Shown: piece after piece, positions 37,181 to 50,000 of the stretch | Position numbering within the stretch: the first letter of the stretch is position 1 | Layout of the letters: the number at the start of each line of letters is the position of its first letter | DNA from: Chamaea fasciata | Lineage: Eukaryota > Chordata > Aves > Passeriformes > Sylviidae | Direction: 5' to 3' | Length of the DNA stretch: 64,000 bases | Assembly (NCBI GenBank): GCA_029207755.1 | Contig: JARCOQ010000002.1 | Location: 81,152,317 to 81,216,316 of the forward strand | Notes under the pieces: model-generated | The model's database searches: none | What the model saw: the letters and a program-made list of their open reading frames with translations, nothing else | What the model was told of the DNA's origin: nothing | Position numbers and translations under genes: made by a program

Positions 37181-39849
37181 AGTTTCTTAGTTATATATGA
37201 TTTGTAATATCTGGGATTGAGAAGTCTCTAAGAAGAATGGAAATTTAGGAAACAGTTCTGTTTCGGATATGAAACTGATAATAAATTATTTAAGTAATAA
37301 TTATGAAGATTACCATTTCCAAATACAGAAAAAATAGTTCAGAAATTAGCAATTGATTCAAGATGAGCAGATTTTTTTAATAAATCCAGCCACAAGTGAT
37401 CAAACATTCAGAATATTAATTATTAAAATATTTATCTTTTTTACCCAGTTGCCCATTTGACTCAAAGAAAGGTTAAGAAATGTGTAGGAAATCAAGATGT
37501 CTCTTTGTTACTTGTTAGAATATTTTAGGGACAAGAGATACATTCCATGTGGCTATTTTAATATGTATTTCTATGGGGTTTTTTTTCCTAGCATATTTGT
37601 CCAACTCCAAACAAAAAGCTAATTATGAATAAACAACTCTTTCGCCAAATTCTCAGCAGGTATAAAGCCATGTCAGTACTATCAAGGCATTGGCTTAGGC
37701 TGTTTCCACAGTCTGGAAAATGGTTTGTTATGTCCACTTCAGATTTTGGAGGAGGAACAAAAAAAGATGGAGTCTAAGGTAGAGGAGAAAGAGGGCAGAA
37801 AGAGGTTTATGCTGTATTATTAATTTGCATATGTATATGTAGTGCTTATGGTACATTAGAAAGTACAAGTGCAGGAGGGGATAATAACAGAAGCCAAAAA
37901 CATTGCCTGCAGCCAATCCAGTCTTTGTTCTAGCTTCTACAGCTTGCTTTTTGCTAAAAAATAATCCTGATCATCTTGTCCCTGCTGCCAGTCATTCCAG
38001 CACGACTGTCTTGCAGCCCATAGAATTTTCTCTCTTCTCAGTCCACACAGGGAGCCCAAATCCACATCAGCTGTGGGCTGCCAGCTGTAGAGCAGAGTCA
38101 GCCCCATGCTGAGATGACCTTGGCTGGACACTTGTGCTGCACTGCTGTCTGGAGCTGAGGAACACTATTCTGGCGTTTCCGTGGTGTAGGACCATTTTGC
38201 CTGGAATGCAGCAGGAGCCACCAGAAGCATAAGGACAGCAAGAGGCAATGGCAGCTCCCTCTAGACTCCCTTCTCCTCCTGTCCATGGCAGCAGCCACTT
38301 TACAACAGTGAAACCCAGCAATAAAAACATGTTCCTGACAGCTGGCACATCTGGTGACATAGCCACATCAGCAGACTGGAGGGAACAGAGGAGTCAGTGC
38401 AAAGTACACTCGGTTACTGGACTTGCAGCATGTCTTGCACTGAGGCTGATGTAGGTTGGGCTGTGTGGAAATAGTTCTCCCGCTCCAAGTGTAGCATGAA
38501 CACACACAAAAGGGAAATTTGAGGTTAAGAGTAGTGCTAGAGCTGGGTATTTTTCTTCCTCCTCGTCTCATGACCTAGGCAGCCCCACACTGCAGGGCTA
38601 GAACACCAGTTTCCTCATCAGCCAATGCGGATATTCTCAGGTTTTACAGCGGTTAGAGTGTAGCTGAGGCAAACCCAGCATCTGGCCAAAGACATGGAAA
38701 GGATTTCCCACCCCAGTGCAACCTACCCCTTAGGCCATTGTGTGCTTTTTCACCACATACCCATGCCAATGACAGGAAAAATTTGTTTAGTTCTAAGTGC
38801 TAATATTAATATCAACAATGAAAGTAAGCAATTATCCCTTTTCCTTTTTATTTATTTTGGTTTCATGATCACTGATCTTGTCACTCTACTTTTTCTTTAC
38901 CTTACCAATGCCATTTGCTCCCATTGTTTTGACCATTAACCCCACCAAAACTGCTCCCCTTGTTCTTTTCTCCTTTTGTCCAGGTTGGGAGCCCCTGGAC
39001 ACATTTTCCTGGCAATTTCAGGCATCATTTCAGGCATAGCCTCTCCAAAATGCCTTCTTTTCCCCCCTAATATCACTGTTCTGTTTTTCTTCTTTTTTCC
39101 CCCATTATATTTATAGACTTCAAATCTTTCAGTCATAACCATTATCTTGCTAGACTTGATTGATTTCCTCATGGTTTAGTAAGTCTCAAAGCTCCCTTTT
39201 TCTAACTGTTACAATGTCAAAACATTTTGCCATATGTTCGTGCATGGCTTTCAAAAGCCCCATTGCCTTCCTCCTTAGAGCAGAGCCTTTCTGTATGAAA
39301 TCCACCTCCAGCAGCAGTGCTAGCATATGTCATCCCTGGAATGGCATTGGAACACATCTCACTTGGGACTTGTCTATCCTGAACATTGTGGAGACCTGTA
39401 CATGCTGACTGGGATCCACTGCACCAGGAAATGTAAAGGTCTCTCCTTCCATCTGTTGGAGAACAGGGAGAGGCAAGGCTATTTCAGTTTGCTTTACTTG
39501 CATATTTCCTTCAGTGTCTCACTGTGAGTCATCCTTCAGTCAGAATTAGCTTAATAAACTGGAGTAAAGAAAGATTCAAGAAAGACTACAAACAACGGGT
39601 TTGCTGGGGGACTCCAGATGATTTGTGCTTCTTGTTACCCTCTGAGATAGTTCTATCAATAAGACTTTTTTGTGAGAGAAGAAACTATGCCTGAAAATTT
39701 TAGGCTATCAAATTAAGCTAAGGAGACTTTCTTCGTAGGATAAGATGTAATGTAGTTGCTGGTCATGCCTCCCTTTACTAGCCATTAGTGACAGTAATTC
39801 TTAACTTTCTGATTTCCTTTTGATGCAGTCTTTCCCCATTTCATTACTG

Positions 39850-40098
39850 ACCTGTCCCTCTGGACAGGCTGGATAGATTGGTTGAGACCAACAGCATGAA
39901 GTTCAAGACCAGGTGTTTAGACATTGGAATGTGCTGCCCAGGAAGGCAGAGGAGTCATCCTCCCTGGAGATATTTATGGAAAGACTGGATGTGGCACTCA
40001 GTGCCATGGTCTAGTTGACATGGTGGTGTTGGGTCATAGGTTGGACTCGATGATCTCAGAGGTCTTTTCCAACCAAATTGATTCTGGATGATTCTGTC
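39850..40098 (+). mobile_element. CR1 LINE fragment, sense, internally deleted
   Basis: The 3' part is unmistakable CR1: 'ggttggactcgatgatctca' followed by 'gaggtcttttccaacc' and 'ctggatgattctg'. The first 65 bases ('ggttgagaccaacagcatga' and on) match an upstream CR1 segment that normally lies several hundred bases from this tail. The copy has therefore lost its middle, or combines two fragments. No coding capacity remains. Confidence 0.88.
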
Positions 40099-42315
40099 CC
40101 TAAATTAATTTCCTTCCTCTTTTCCATTCTCCCCTCCATCTTTAAAACACATGTTTTCCAATGCTTTTTCTTATTTTAAACATGAAGCCTAAAACTACTT
40201 GTTCCCTTAAGACCTGCCCCATATTTTGACTACCTTAATCTGGGAATAAACCACATGTTGTCCCAGGAAACAGCTAGTGCTACAAACTGCACTGTACTAG
40301 TAACAGATGAACTATTAATTATTCAATGTTTCTGAGCATGAAAAATAAAGATTGAAAAATTTTGGTGTAAGATTCTCTTAAATTAAAAAAATAATTTTAA
40401 AAAAGAGTTACTGTAAAACAATGTCCCAGAAATACCAACATGTCATTTGGGAGATGGAAATTAAGAAAATCTCACTTCTTTCTTCTTTAGTAATTGTCTC
40501 CGTCTGTAAAAAAAATCCCTGCCTCTCCAGAGAGATGCCATACCTCTTTAACTATATAGGCCATTTCTTGTCATCTTGGTGTCACTTCAGAGCTATGATA
40601 TCTGTGGAGACATTTCTTGCCTTGAAATATTTTCCTTCTCTTTCTGCTCTTTTTATACGTGTCATAATTTTTCAGGAATGTTTATGTAGGTGCCTCATAA
40701 ATTCAATATTTTCATATTTATGGGTACATGTGTTTGATAACATGTCAGTGGCTGTGTATATACTTCTAAAGCAAGAACCTCTTCTTTCATTTTCAGATAA
40801 ATGCATATACAAGATTAGTCATGAGAATCTTTCTTAATGACATTCTTTCCATCCAAATATTTTTATTTTATCTTGTATTTTGTTATGGTTTAGTCAAAAC
40901 AGAGTGGCAAATAGACTGCATTTCAGTTTTATTGCTGCTGTTTCTTTCTGCAGAACTCTGCGGGTTGTCTCCTAAAATACTGTCTGACAAGGAAATTGTT
41001 TCCACACTGTTTTGTGCTTTCACCCACAGAATCTCTCAACCAAATCCACCAAAAATTGGCTCTGCTGTAAACAAAACAAAATAGTTTGATCACAGCTAGC
41101 GTAAAATAGTACCATTCAATCAAAGTCAAACTGTACCAGGTTGACTTTTGTTAGTTAAAGGGTTGGCTCAAAATGTTACTTGTGTATAAAGATGCCCAGA
41201 ATAATCTGTGCATATCAGATGTGAGAACTAAAATTTAAATTTTAATCCAGTCCTACCTAAGCTTAAATAAAAGTCTTTTAAAAATGAATTCAAAAATACA
41301 TGAGTCAGTAAAACCACTTCCACACTTAAAATTAACCATATTTTTAAGCAGTTGGCAGGATACGAGCAACAAAAATGCCACAAGCCAAAGGACTGAATTC
41401 CTCTGGCTTTTTGATGTCCTTTGATCTTTCATGTACTATGAGGATGACTTGTGAAGAAAACTGTTTGCCCTTGATTCACTAATGGACACAGGGTTTTTTA
41501 GCACAAAGAGCAAATGCATTTTCAGCAATAAAAGAAAAATACACCTTCAGGTTTTTTAAAAAGGGGAAAACAGAAAAGGTCAATTATTACTGTAGATGCA
41601 CTGCTTCTTCACTGATGATATCACCAGAATAAAAGTGATGCTCTTGCCAAGTCAGCAATTTGATACAAACCAACATCCTTCTAATTTCAAAGACATATTT
41701 ACATAAACGTACAGCACCATAAAGAACATGATTATCCAGATATATTTCTCTTATCTTTTGATTTTCCTTTCCTTAAAATGTCATACCTATAAACACAGTC
41801 ATTTGGCTTTCTGCATGACACAAAGGTAAAGGTAAATTTCAACTCTAGATTTATGTTTCAAATATTCTGCAACTCTTTCTGCACATAAGTAATAGTCAGA
41901 TGGGACTTCTCACCAAATATATCTTGAAAGCTCTGAGTAGATCTAATGACTCTCTTAGTACTCATGCAGGCATAAGGAAACAAAATTATACACAGGTGCA
42001 TATAGAAAAAGGATTGCTTTTTCTATTTTGACTATGAAGGAGGCATGACACGGTATGCAAGGACGTGGGCGTGCCTGAGAGGTCACCTACCTCCAGGGCT
42101 TAGACACAGAACTCCAGGCTACCCAGAGGCATTTCCATCTAGCAAAAATGTACAAGTGGAATGTCTTCTGAAGGAGGACACCAGTTTAATATATGTGTAT
42201 CTATATACACACATGTACAAAGCTAATATGTATATACAAGGCATATATGTGTGTGTGTGTGTATAAATATATATATACAGTGACAAATTAATCCATTGGC
42301 TTTGTGTTGTTTTAG
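40099..42315. other. AT-rich intergenic DNA
   Basis: Unique AT-rich sequence. The largest open stretch is 138 codons (40421-40837, plus); it is hydrophobic with no identifiable domain. No splice-flanked block was noticed before 42316. Confidence 0.45.
42248..42262. repeat. Short (TG)n tract
   Basis: Fifteen bases of TG alternation, flanked by further TA-rich alternation to about 42278. Confidence 0.85.
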
Positions 42316-42424
42316 GATGCAGAAGAATACATGTGAAGTATTGTTTTCGCTGTTACTGGATGAAATATATAACCAGCTCTTGAAGCAGAGCTGCCAATGC
42401 AGTGCTCCTGCACAGCTTCCACAG
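42316..42424 (+). other. Candidate internal exon of an unknown transcript
   Basis: A 109-base block has an acceptor on its left (T-rich tract then 'ttgttttag') and a consensus donor on its right ('ccacag|gtaagt'). One frame is open across it from an ATG at the second base and reads MQKNTCEVLFSLLLDE and onward, with a Cys/Gln-rich end. I do not recognise the peptide. It could be an exon of a long noncoding RNA, an alternative exon of a distant gene, or chance pairing of splice-like sites. It is the cleanest splice-flanked block in the gene desert. Confidence 0.35.
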
Positions 42425-42805
42425 GTAAGTTCAAGAATTCCCATAGTATATCAAGGCCTTCAGCCTGCTCACCTCGGTTTCCTCTGGAAAGTTGGCACAA
42501 GTGACCCTGCAGCCTCTCAGCCGCAGAATATCTAACACAGGTCACCCACATCCTGCATGTTAATGTCTGTTATAACAAACAGCATCACTTCAAAGAAACA
42601 GCAAATTTCACTGCATACCAGGCTGAACCACAGCAGCAAGTTTGCGGTGAAGTGATAACTGAATTGAGTCCTCATGGAGCAGTGGATGGAATATTTTCAG
42701 CCTTCATCACCAACAATGCTCAGTGCTGTGAAAAGTGACATGCTGCTCTTCATATTCAGAAGCAGGAGACAGAATGCTTTTTTTAAGATAAGGTACCAAG
42801 GAGCT

Positions 42806-42945
42806 CAGAATCAGAATCACAGAACAGTTCTGGTCGGAAGCTACCTAGCCCAACCTCCCTGCAATGAACAGGGATGCTTTCAAGTACATAAGGTTGCTCA
42901 GAGCCCAGCCCAACCCGACCTTGAATGTTACCAGGGATAACTTAC
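42806..42945 (-). mobile_element. CR1 3' fragment, antisense
   Basis: The plus strand shows the antisense CR1 tail: 'gaatcacagaacagttctgg', 'cccaacctccctgcaatgaa', 'aaggttgctcagagcccag' and 'ccttgaatgttaccaggga'. About 140 bases remain. Confidence 0.93.
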
Positions 42946-44840
42946 AAAGCTTTAGTGGCTTTTGGTAGTAATTAGAAAGGTCTTGTAGATGTTAATTAGA
43001 ACTCTAAACTCTGCCTAAGGTGTGTTTGTAACAGCTAAATCCTATTTTTGCAACTTTAACAAAATGAAGATAAAAAAGGGTTTTTATGACAAAGGACTTA
43101 GAAAACAAGAATGATACAAGGTGAAAATTCTCACATCATTGGAACTACTACAAACTAGGAGGTAAAGACTGGCCTAGCAAGCTGATTGGTATCTTTCAAA
43201 CATGCATTTTCTCATTAAATGTTTCACTCCAGTGGTGTCATAATTCATACTCTGGTCTTGTTCACTTCTGCACTTGGGAATGCTGACTGATGATTCAAGA
43301 ACTGTGGATTGAATACTTCATTTATGTAACTTTTACAGAGCCTAGGTAATTTCAAAAACATAGAGTAATATCTTTGCCTTATTTTTGTGCTCAGGAAGTT
43401 AAAGTTATCTTACTTCAGCAGATTTTTTCAGTTATATGTCAGCTGAATTTTCATGTACAAACATATTCCCTAAATTGAGTGATCATAAGACTTTAAATGT
43501 CAACTCAGTATTCATGAGGAATCTTTTGTCTGCATTAAAAGCCGGCTGTCAGTGATATTAGGTTACAGAGCACAAGAACAGCTAGCCAAGAAAAAAAGAA
43601 ATCCAAAGTCATTGCTTGATTTGATTGTTACTCACTTTTAAGTACTTTCATTCAACTATGATTGCTGTAGAATTTGTCTGCTTTATGTGTGTCTTTAAAA
43701 GGAGACATTGATGTTTTATGCTGTCTTAAGTGCTAACAATCATCACTGCTAATGAACACAGACTCATTAATGTCTAAATCATTCACAGCACAAGGGTGTT
43801 TCTTTCCCTCTGGAGTTTGCTTTTCCTGGGACAATTAATATTGGCTACTACATCTGTTTCCAATACCATCCATGAATTTTAGTTTATCCTTTGGATTACA
43901 ACACTAAGTTTTTCACTGTAAAGGTAGAATATTTTATTCAGGAGAAGAATTTTTAGAACTCCCCCCTCTATTCATAAAAATATACATTTTTATTTTAAAT
44001 TTTTGTTTAATTCTCACATCTATAATTTATAGCTCTTTTAACTGTTCCCTAAATGAAAGCTGACATTGTTTTAGTGTAAATAACATTACACTCTGAACCA
44101 CGAAGGGACCAGATATACCTCTTGAGCATACAACTATTAAAACTGACAACATTACACAATGACATTATCAAATCATGTGGGAGCAAGTTAAAGAAGAAAT
44201 TGTATCATCATACCTGTTTTCATATTTAGATCTTATATTTTGGATCCTGAAGAACAAAGCTTTCTTTAAAAAAATGTGTTTTGGTGACCATTTCCAGAAA
44301 GGCTCAGCACTGCCAAAGACTTGGACTGAACCACAGCCCTAATATTTCTAAGGAAGAAACTGCAGTGTCCTGAGAAAAATTAATACTCTGAAATTGCATC
44401 ACCAACAAAAAAAATAAAATTCATAGTTTTCCTGTATGGTTGGACAATGCAGAAACCCTTCATCCCACATCCTATCCAGTAACTCTGGTGAAGCACTGGG
44501 ATATGACCTAAACCAAACCAGAATCGAATCACATGATTTTGTTGGGAATTTCCATTGGTTATCAAATCACTCTCCCTATGCTCTGAGCTTGGCAGAAATG
44601 TAGTGTATGGAACTAAAAGGAACAATCTGTGAAATAGTTTTTTGTCTATCATTCCTCATATTTAGCTCTTTCTGTTCAGGTAGATATGGCCGCCTTATAT
44701 GAGTACTCCTTTTATTTCCATTCTATTTAGATTCACTGAATATTCATTAATAGGATGTGATAGCATTGTGTTTTTAGTATCTTTCTCACAAAATAAAAAT
44801 GACAAGCAGCACCATATTACAGAAGACAGTAACAAAGCAG
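42946..44840. other. AT-rich intergenic DNA
   Basis: Unique AT-rich sequence with no gene, repeat or splice-like block noticed. A 90-codon minus-strand open stretch (44652-44380) has no recognised relatives. Confidence 0.5.
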
Positions 44841-44876
44841 GAGTGCGCTAGGTTCTGAGAGTGTGCTAGGTTCTGA
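44841..44876 (+). repeat. 18-bp tandem duplication (two units)
   Basis: 'gagtgcgctaggttctga' at 44841-44858 is followed directly by 'gagtgtgctaggttctga' at 44859-44876, with one base changed. Confidence 0.95.
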
Positions 44877-45700
44877 GAGAACACAAAACTCATGGCATTT
44901 GCAAGAGAGGTGTATATCAGCATATACAGCACACACTGCAGCAATGGTGAACGTACAGAGTTCTCTGAGCAACAGAACCAGATGAGAGTGGTTTCAAAGA
45001 GTTTTGCAGATTAGTGATTAGATACTTTGATGCCTAATGAAGTATGAGATTTTCAGGTGACTGGGCATTCACTGTTCCCTCTTCACGTCAGCACTAAGCA
45101 GCAGACTGGAGCAGAAGAGGCAGTGTCACAACCAAAGAAGATTGTGTTCCTGTTTCTGTGCCTTGGGTGGATTGACTTCATAAGAAAATGAGAAAACTGG
45201 GAGAAGTTCTTTTGGCACCTGAAATACTTTCTTTCCAGGATAGGTACACAGACCCTTTCCCTCACAGAGGCCATTACCACCTTCCCTTCTCAAGCATCTC
45301 CCATATGGAGCTTGGGCAGAGGAGTGGGCAGAGAGAGGGATACCAATGTTTCTTTGTGAAATTTGGAAAGAACTGGCCTATTGGTTCAGAACTTAATATG
45401 CATGAATGGACACAGACACAGGCATTCACACTTTGATTGCTCAGTGTTCATTCATTTCAGGCAGCTTGATTGAAAATGTGAAGGGAGGGAGAGAGAATAA
45501 GTAAATAATCTGCTTTCTATGTAAAAGGTCTGACTCCTAACATGCTGCAGTTCTCTTCATTTTGCCTCTGACTTTTCACTTTATGGTTAACATAAAATTC
45601 TCATAGGGAGAAAAGAAAAAGGCAAGTCTCTGGAAAGACAATTTAACTACACACAGCACTTAATGCATGCAGCTTCTCTCTGAATTCTTACAAGTTCCAT

Positions 45701-45703
<3 letters not shown>

Positions 45704-45747
<44 letters not shown>
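45704..45747. repeat. (TA)n microsatellite
   Basis: About 22 TA dinucleotides without interruption. Confidence 0.95.
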
Positions 45748-45750
<3 letters not shown>

Positions 45751-45791
45751 TTATTAATGTATCTCCTTCATACAACTTTTCCTCCCTCACA

Positions 45792-46074
45792 GGATTTCAG
45801 CTGACTGTGTTTCAAGAATCTGAGGCTTACCTCTGGTAGAGAAACCTAGCTCAGACTTCTGACGAAATTGCTAAGTTGGAAGAAAGAACTGTAACAACAT
45901 CTGCAGAGTGGAACCGCATGAGACAAGAAAGGTAAAGATGATAGTGGAGGTAGAATTATTGAAGCTGGGCCTGTAAGTGGTTCAAAGATTCTGAAGGAAA
46001 AAATGCCAATGTGGAAAAGAAAAAAAACTCTGAAGGAAGAAGAAGGTGGTGAAAGAGAACTCAGGAAGAGATGA
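45792..46074 (+). pseudogene. Coding-like remnant, possible pseudogene of unknown gene
   Basis: One frame reads GFQLTVFQESEAYLW, a stop (TAG at 45837), then a charged stretch containing DEIAKLEERTVTTSAEWN up to 45929. Shifting by one base at 45930, the reading continues for 47 codons containing GGRIIEAGPVSGSK and a lysine-rich tail, to a TGA at 46072-46074. The composition (Glu, Lys and Arg-rich, helix-forming, few low-complexity runs) is more protein-like than the surroundings, with one stop and one frameshift. A good acceptor ('cctccctcacag') ends at 45792 and a donor-like 'gaaag|gtaaag' lies at 45930, so a decayed exon is also possible. I do not recognise the protein. Confidence 0.35.
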
Positions 46075-46699
46075 AATCCAGAAAGCATTATGGACCAACC
46101 TTGGTGCCTTTACCGTACTTGGGATCTTCCTGATCTGACCACATTATCGATCTCTGGCTATCTCTCTCTTGTCTTCCTGTTTCTGTGCCTTGACTTCATG
46201 AGAAAATGAGAAAACTGGAGAAAACTCTCCCTGGAGTCTCAAGAGTGTCACATGGGAAAGGGTGAAGGCTAAGCACAGTAATATTTAGACTAGCTCTTTA
46301 TTAGGTAGCTAAGACCTGTACATGCCAAGCAATGAATAATTGCTATATACTTTTTAGCTGCATGTGTTATGCTGTCATAGTCTCTTTGCAAATAGCTAAA
46401 GGTGTCCAAAGGGTTACAAACAGTTACATCAGCTGGGTACATCAAACAGGTAATGACTCAGCCATGCTGAGTTTCTGTGGATGCCACCAAAACCTAAACA
46501 GACTAAAAGCAATAGGTGGCAGAGCTTGGACAGGGAGGGAATTTTGAGATATAACTTCTAAGAGAAAACACATTAAATGATCTTCACCCTCCACTGCATG
46601 GTCTGGTCTCTGAAATCTGACTGTTGAAGGGGAAGACCTAATTGTAACTGCTCAATAGGGTAATTTGCGGCCAATTAATGATCTGGAATACAGGGCTGT
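46075..46699. other. Intergenic DNA, nothing firm
   Basis: Apart from unit B of the direct repeat this is unique sequence without recognisable coding content. Confidence 0.4.
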
Positions 46700-47090
46700 A
46701 AGGCCTAACTGCAAGAAACGGTTAACCGCTCTGGAAGCAGGAATGCCAGAGACAGATGAACTTCTTGCAAGGGGAAAAAGGGTTCCGTGGGTGATGAGAT
46801 GAGAAACAACCTCACCATTGGGTTATAAACTATCCTGGAATGGGAATATTCAGGGGTGCAAGCTTGGGCTTGGGGGACAGACCCACAGCTGGGCTGACGT
46901 GCTACATGCAACCACTATCAGGATTACTGCTGATGCAAAAGCTCATAAGGCATCTGCTTACGACACATCTGTGGAGACTCCATGTAGAACTGCATACACT
47001 GGTAGAGCTCTGGCCAATGCATTGTTCATTAACCATTTCTCTTTTCTAGTTAAACATACATATGTGTTTAATTGAACTCTAGTGGTACCT
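46700..47090 (+). mobile_element. Possible LTR-like promoter block
   Basis: The order 'cacc ATTGG gttataaac' (inverted CCAAT box and TATA box about 4 bases apart, near 46815-46830) is followed by a GC-richer stretch with 'gggacagacccacagctggg'. This resembles the U3/R region of avian LTRs. No TG...CA ends or target duplication could be fixed, and no AATAAA follows at the expected distance. It could instead be an unrelated unique promoter-like sequence. Confidence 0.3.
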
Positions 47091-50000
47091 TAAAAATTCC
47101 TCAACACTGTATACATCCCATTTTCAGACTGCACCCCTGTACCTTCCAACATTTCCTAATCATTCAGTAGCAATATGGTAGCTGACAGGTAAGGTATTGC
47201 CCCAAAACCGAAACTGTGACCTGACTCTTTGGAAATTTATAGGTATTTTCAACCAGCAGAAGAACTGTGGTGTGTGAAGTCTCTCTCTTTTAACTGGAGA
47301 CTTTAATGGAAATATAGTTTCCACATCAGCCCAAGACTTCTCATTACATCCTGTGGACTAATCTATTTATATGGATTGCTGTATCAGTTCCTATCATGAT
47401 TTCTCAATGATGTCAAATAAATAAACAGCTTTGAGGGCAGGGACTGAAACTTCCCATGGCAAATACTTCATTTGTGAATCCAGGTCAAAAAGCCATTCAA
47501 AAATCTGGATATTTACCAGTCCTTTTTAAAGAATAGGTTATGTTCACCCAGCTTTAGGAAGAATTCAGGCTCTGTGTCAGCCTTGCCTTAGATATCTAAA
47601 TTTGGAGGAAAAAAGAAAGAAGTAAATTTCTTTCAGTTAATGAGATTTTTTTTCCCTTAACAGTGTGTTCAGATCCAATTATTAAAATTATTAGAGAGAT
47701 GCCACTGCCTGAAGTAAGGTGCAAATGAGACCATATGCTGAAGTCAATAATACAGATTTTCATTTAACAGTAATTGTGAGGTAGAGAGACAGATAGACAT
47801 AGAGATAGAAAGAAATAGGAAAAAGAAAGAATAAGAGTAGAAAGGTCTATAGTCATGCCTTGTTGGATCCTGCCACAAGAATTGATTGTTGCAACTTCAA
47901 AGTCTTTTGGTCAAAGCGATGGTCTGTCTTGATCCATCAGGGGTGGGGGAAACCCACAAAAGAGCATCTACTGGATTTATATGTGCTCAGGTTCAGCTGG
48001 GAATGCACAGGCACTTTCCCTGGGACATGAAGGTAGGATTTCTGGAGTTTCACACTCAAGGATGTAAATCTGTGGATCATGGCACACTTCAGGAGTCTTT
48101 GGTGGTTTAAGACCTTACAGCTGCCTCTCTGGTCAGCACAGCTGAGTCAACAATAAACCATCAGAAGGGGCAAATACCTTCAGGCTGCATGTGAATGTCC
48201 ATATACTTCCCTGGAGGGGAGTTTTCATACTTGAGCCATTACGTAAGGGAGGATACTGGCATGATAAAAAGCACTATCCTGCCGCATGGGACTTGCCTCT
48301 TACCAGCCTTCTCCCTTACCTTTTCTAACACCCAGCTGTAGCCTCCTGTAATGAGCGTGCACTGCCCTCTGCACCTGGGCACTTAAGAGGCCAATTGCTT
48401 AGGTTATTAAGCAGTCCAGTCTCTCACACACTCTTTCACCCAGTTTGTGGGGTTTCTAGAGGCCTCTTTTTGTATAACGGTCTACTAGTCAGAGAATCAG
48501 GCAGCTGGATGTTTCAGTACAATACAACACGCTACCATGGTAGCATGGTTCTCCCATTCCTAGGAAACACTCAAATCACAGACTATAAATAAAATAAGTG
48601 GAATATATAGAAGGGTGAAAGCTCTTTTAACTGTTCTCCCAAAACATGGGTCATGCATGACTAAGAATGTCAAGGAGAAAGAAGTGTGAAGAGCCAAAGG
48701 GAATCAGATTTCACTTTTACATATGTCTGTGGGACACATTAAGACAAGTTTTCTACCTCTGAATTTCTGAGGTATATGTTGACTATTTTACAAAGAAGAA
48801 CTCCTGGGAAGAGGACCCACTTTATCTTAGAAAGTCTTCACAAAGCACTAAGCTTACTGCTGCAGTGAACAGGCTGGACGCCCAAATAAGTGATCTGCAT
48901 GATACCATAGAAGTGAGGGAAGTTTTTGGAGACAACCAGACCTGATTCCTCTCTGCGGATCTCCAGAGGCTGTTTAGCAAATTTAAGAAGTTCTGCTTTG
49001 AAGCTAGATGTACACAATGTTGATGGGTCAATGTTTAAGTTAGAAGGAAATATTGGCAAAACTTATTTCTTCCTTGTGATCATCTTGAACCTGCTCACAC
49101 TATATTCATGCATGTAAAACAGCCAGCCCAGCCTATTTGTCTTATACACAGAAATTATTTCACACCATTTTCAGCACAGCACAAACTGCTTAATGCGGGT
49201 GCATAAACTTCTTTATTTGAATTCAACTAATTTCCAGGTCATCCTGATAAACATATTAATTGAAACAGCTTGTCTGCCTCTTCCAACACCACTTAAAAGA
49301 CCTAGCATGGGATTCTTCAGGGTGCAACTCCACCTAAAAGGAGGATAAAGTGAAGGATAGAAGAGAGGCTGGGGTTGGAGGTGGTTGTGATGTGGAGGGG
49401 GAAATTAGGCTGACTAATAATGCAAAGTCTGTTCCTGCTTGAATACTGATGAGCCAAGTTATCTATGCTGGCCACCTGCCTAACTATTTATTTCCTGCCA
49501 ATGTTTGATTGCCTGTTCTGATCTTTGGGGAACTGTTACTGTGTGAATGCTGCTAAATGATTTCAATCTTTATTTTAATTCCTGTAAGCTTTTAATATAA
49601 TTGTAAAAGATAATATGTGATTTGTGTGTTGCCTGATTGCTAAACCCTTCATGCAGTAATAAATCAGTATTGAAATTCCCTACGGAAATTCTGGAATATA
49701 GCCAAAGGGCAGATAACTGTGGGTGAAGGCTTAAGCGAACAGCAGCAAAGCACTGCCACTGCCCCTGCTGGAGATGCACAGAGAACACTTTGGTTACGTC
49801 AACATAGCACTCTTTATCTCTCCTCAGCCTGTGTAAGAGGCAGCTGTGTTCTGTTTTCTTGGTCTCTGTGCACTCATTTTGTTCTGATGTTACCTATAAC
49901 TGCATGGCCAATCATGAACACTTGCCTTCTCACAAGCTCAAATTCCCACAGTAGAGCTGTGCCCGTGCTCAGGGACCACAAAACCCAGCCACCTCCCAAG

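Larger units (their letters stand above)
32176..39849. other. Intergenic DNA with possible conserved noncoding blocks
   Basis: No gene was recognised. A 173-codon open stretch at 33456-33977 (plus) lacks any recognisable domain. Two AT-rich blocks that keep CpGs and homeodomain-type TAAT sites are listed separately. A GC-richer block at about 37880-38700 has overlapping open stretches on both strands and no identifiable product. Confidence 0.45.
45147..46222 (+). repeat. Pair of about 50-bp direct repeats roughly 1 kb apart
   Basis: Unit A begins near 45147 and unit B near 46174. Both contain 'ttcctgtttctgtgccttg', then 'acttcat', then 'agaaaatgagaaaactgg' and 'agaa'. Unit A has about eight extra bases in its middle. 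The span given covers both units and the DNA between them. It is too short for LTRs. It may be a local duplication or two fragments of one unidentified repeat. Confidence 0.7.
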
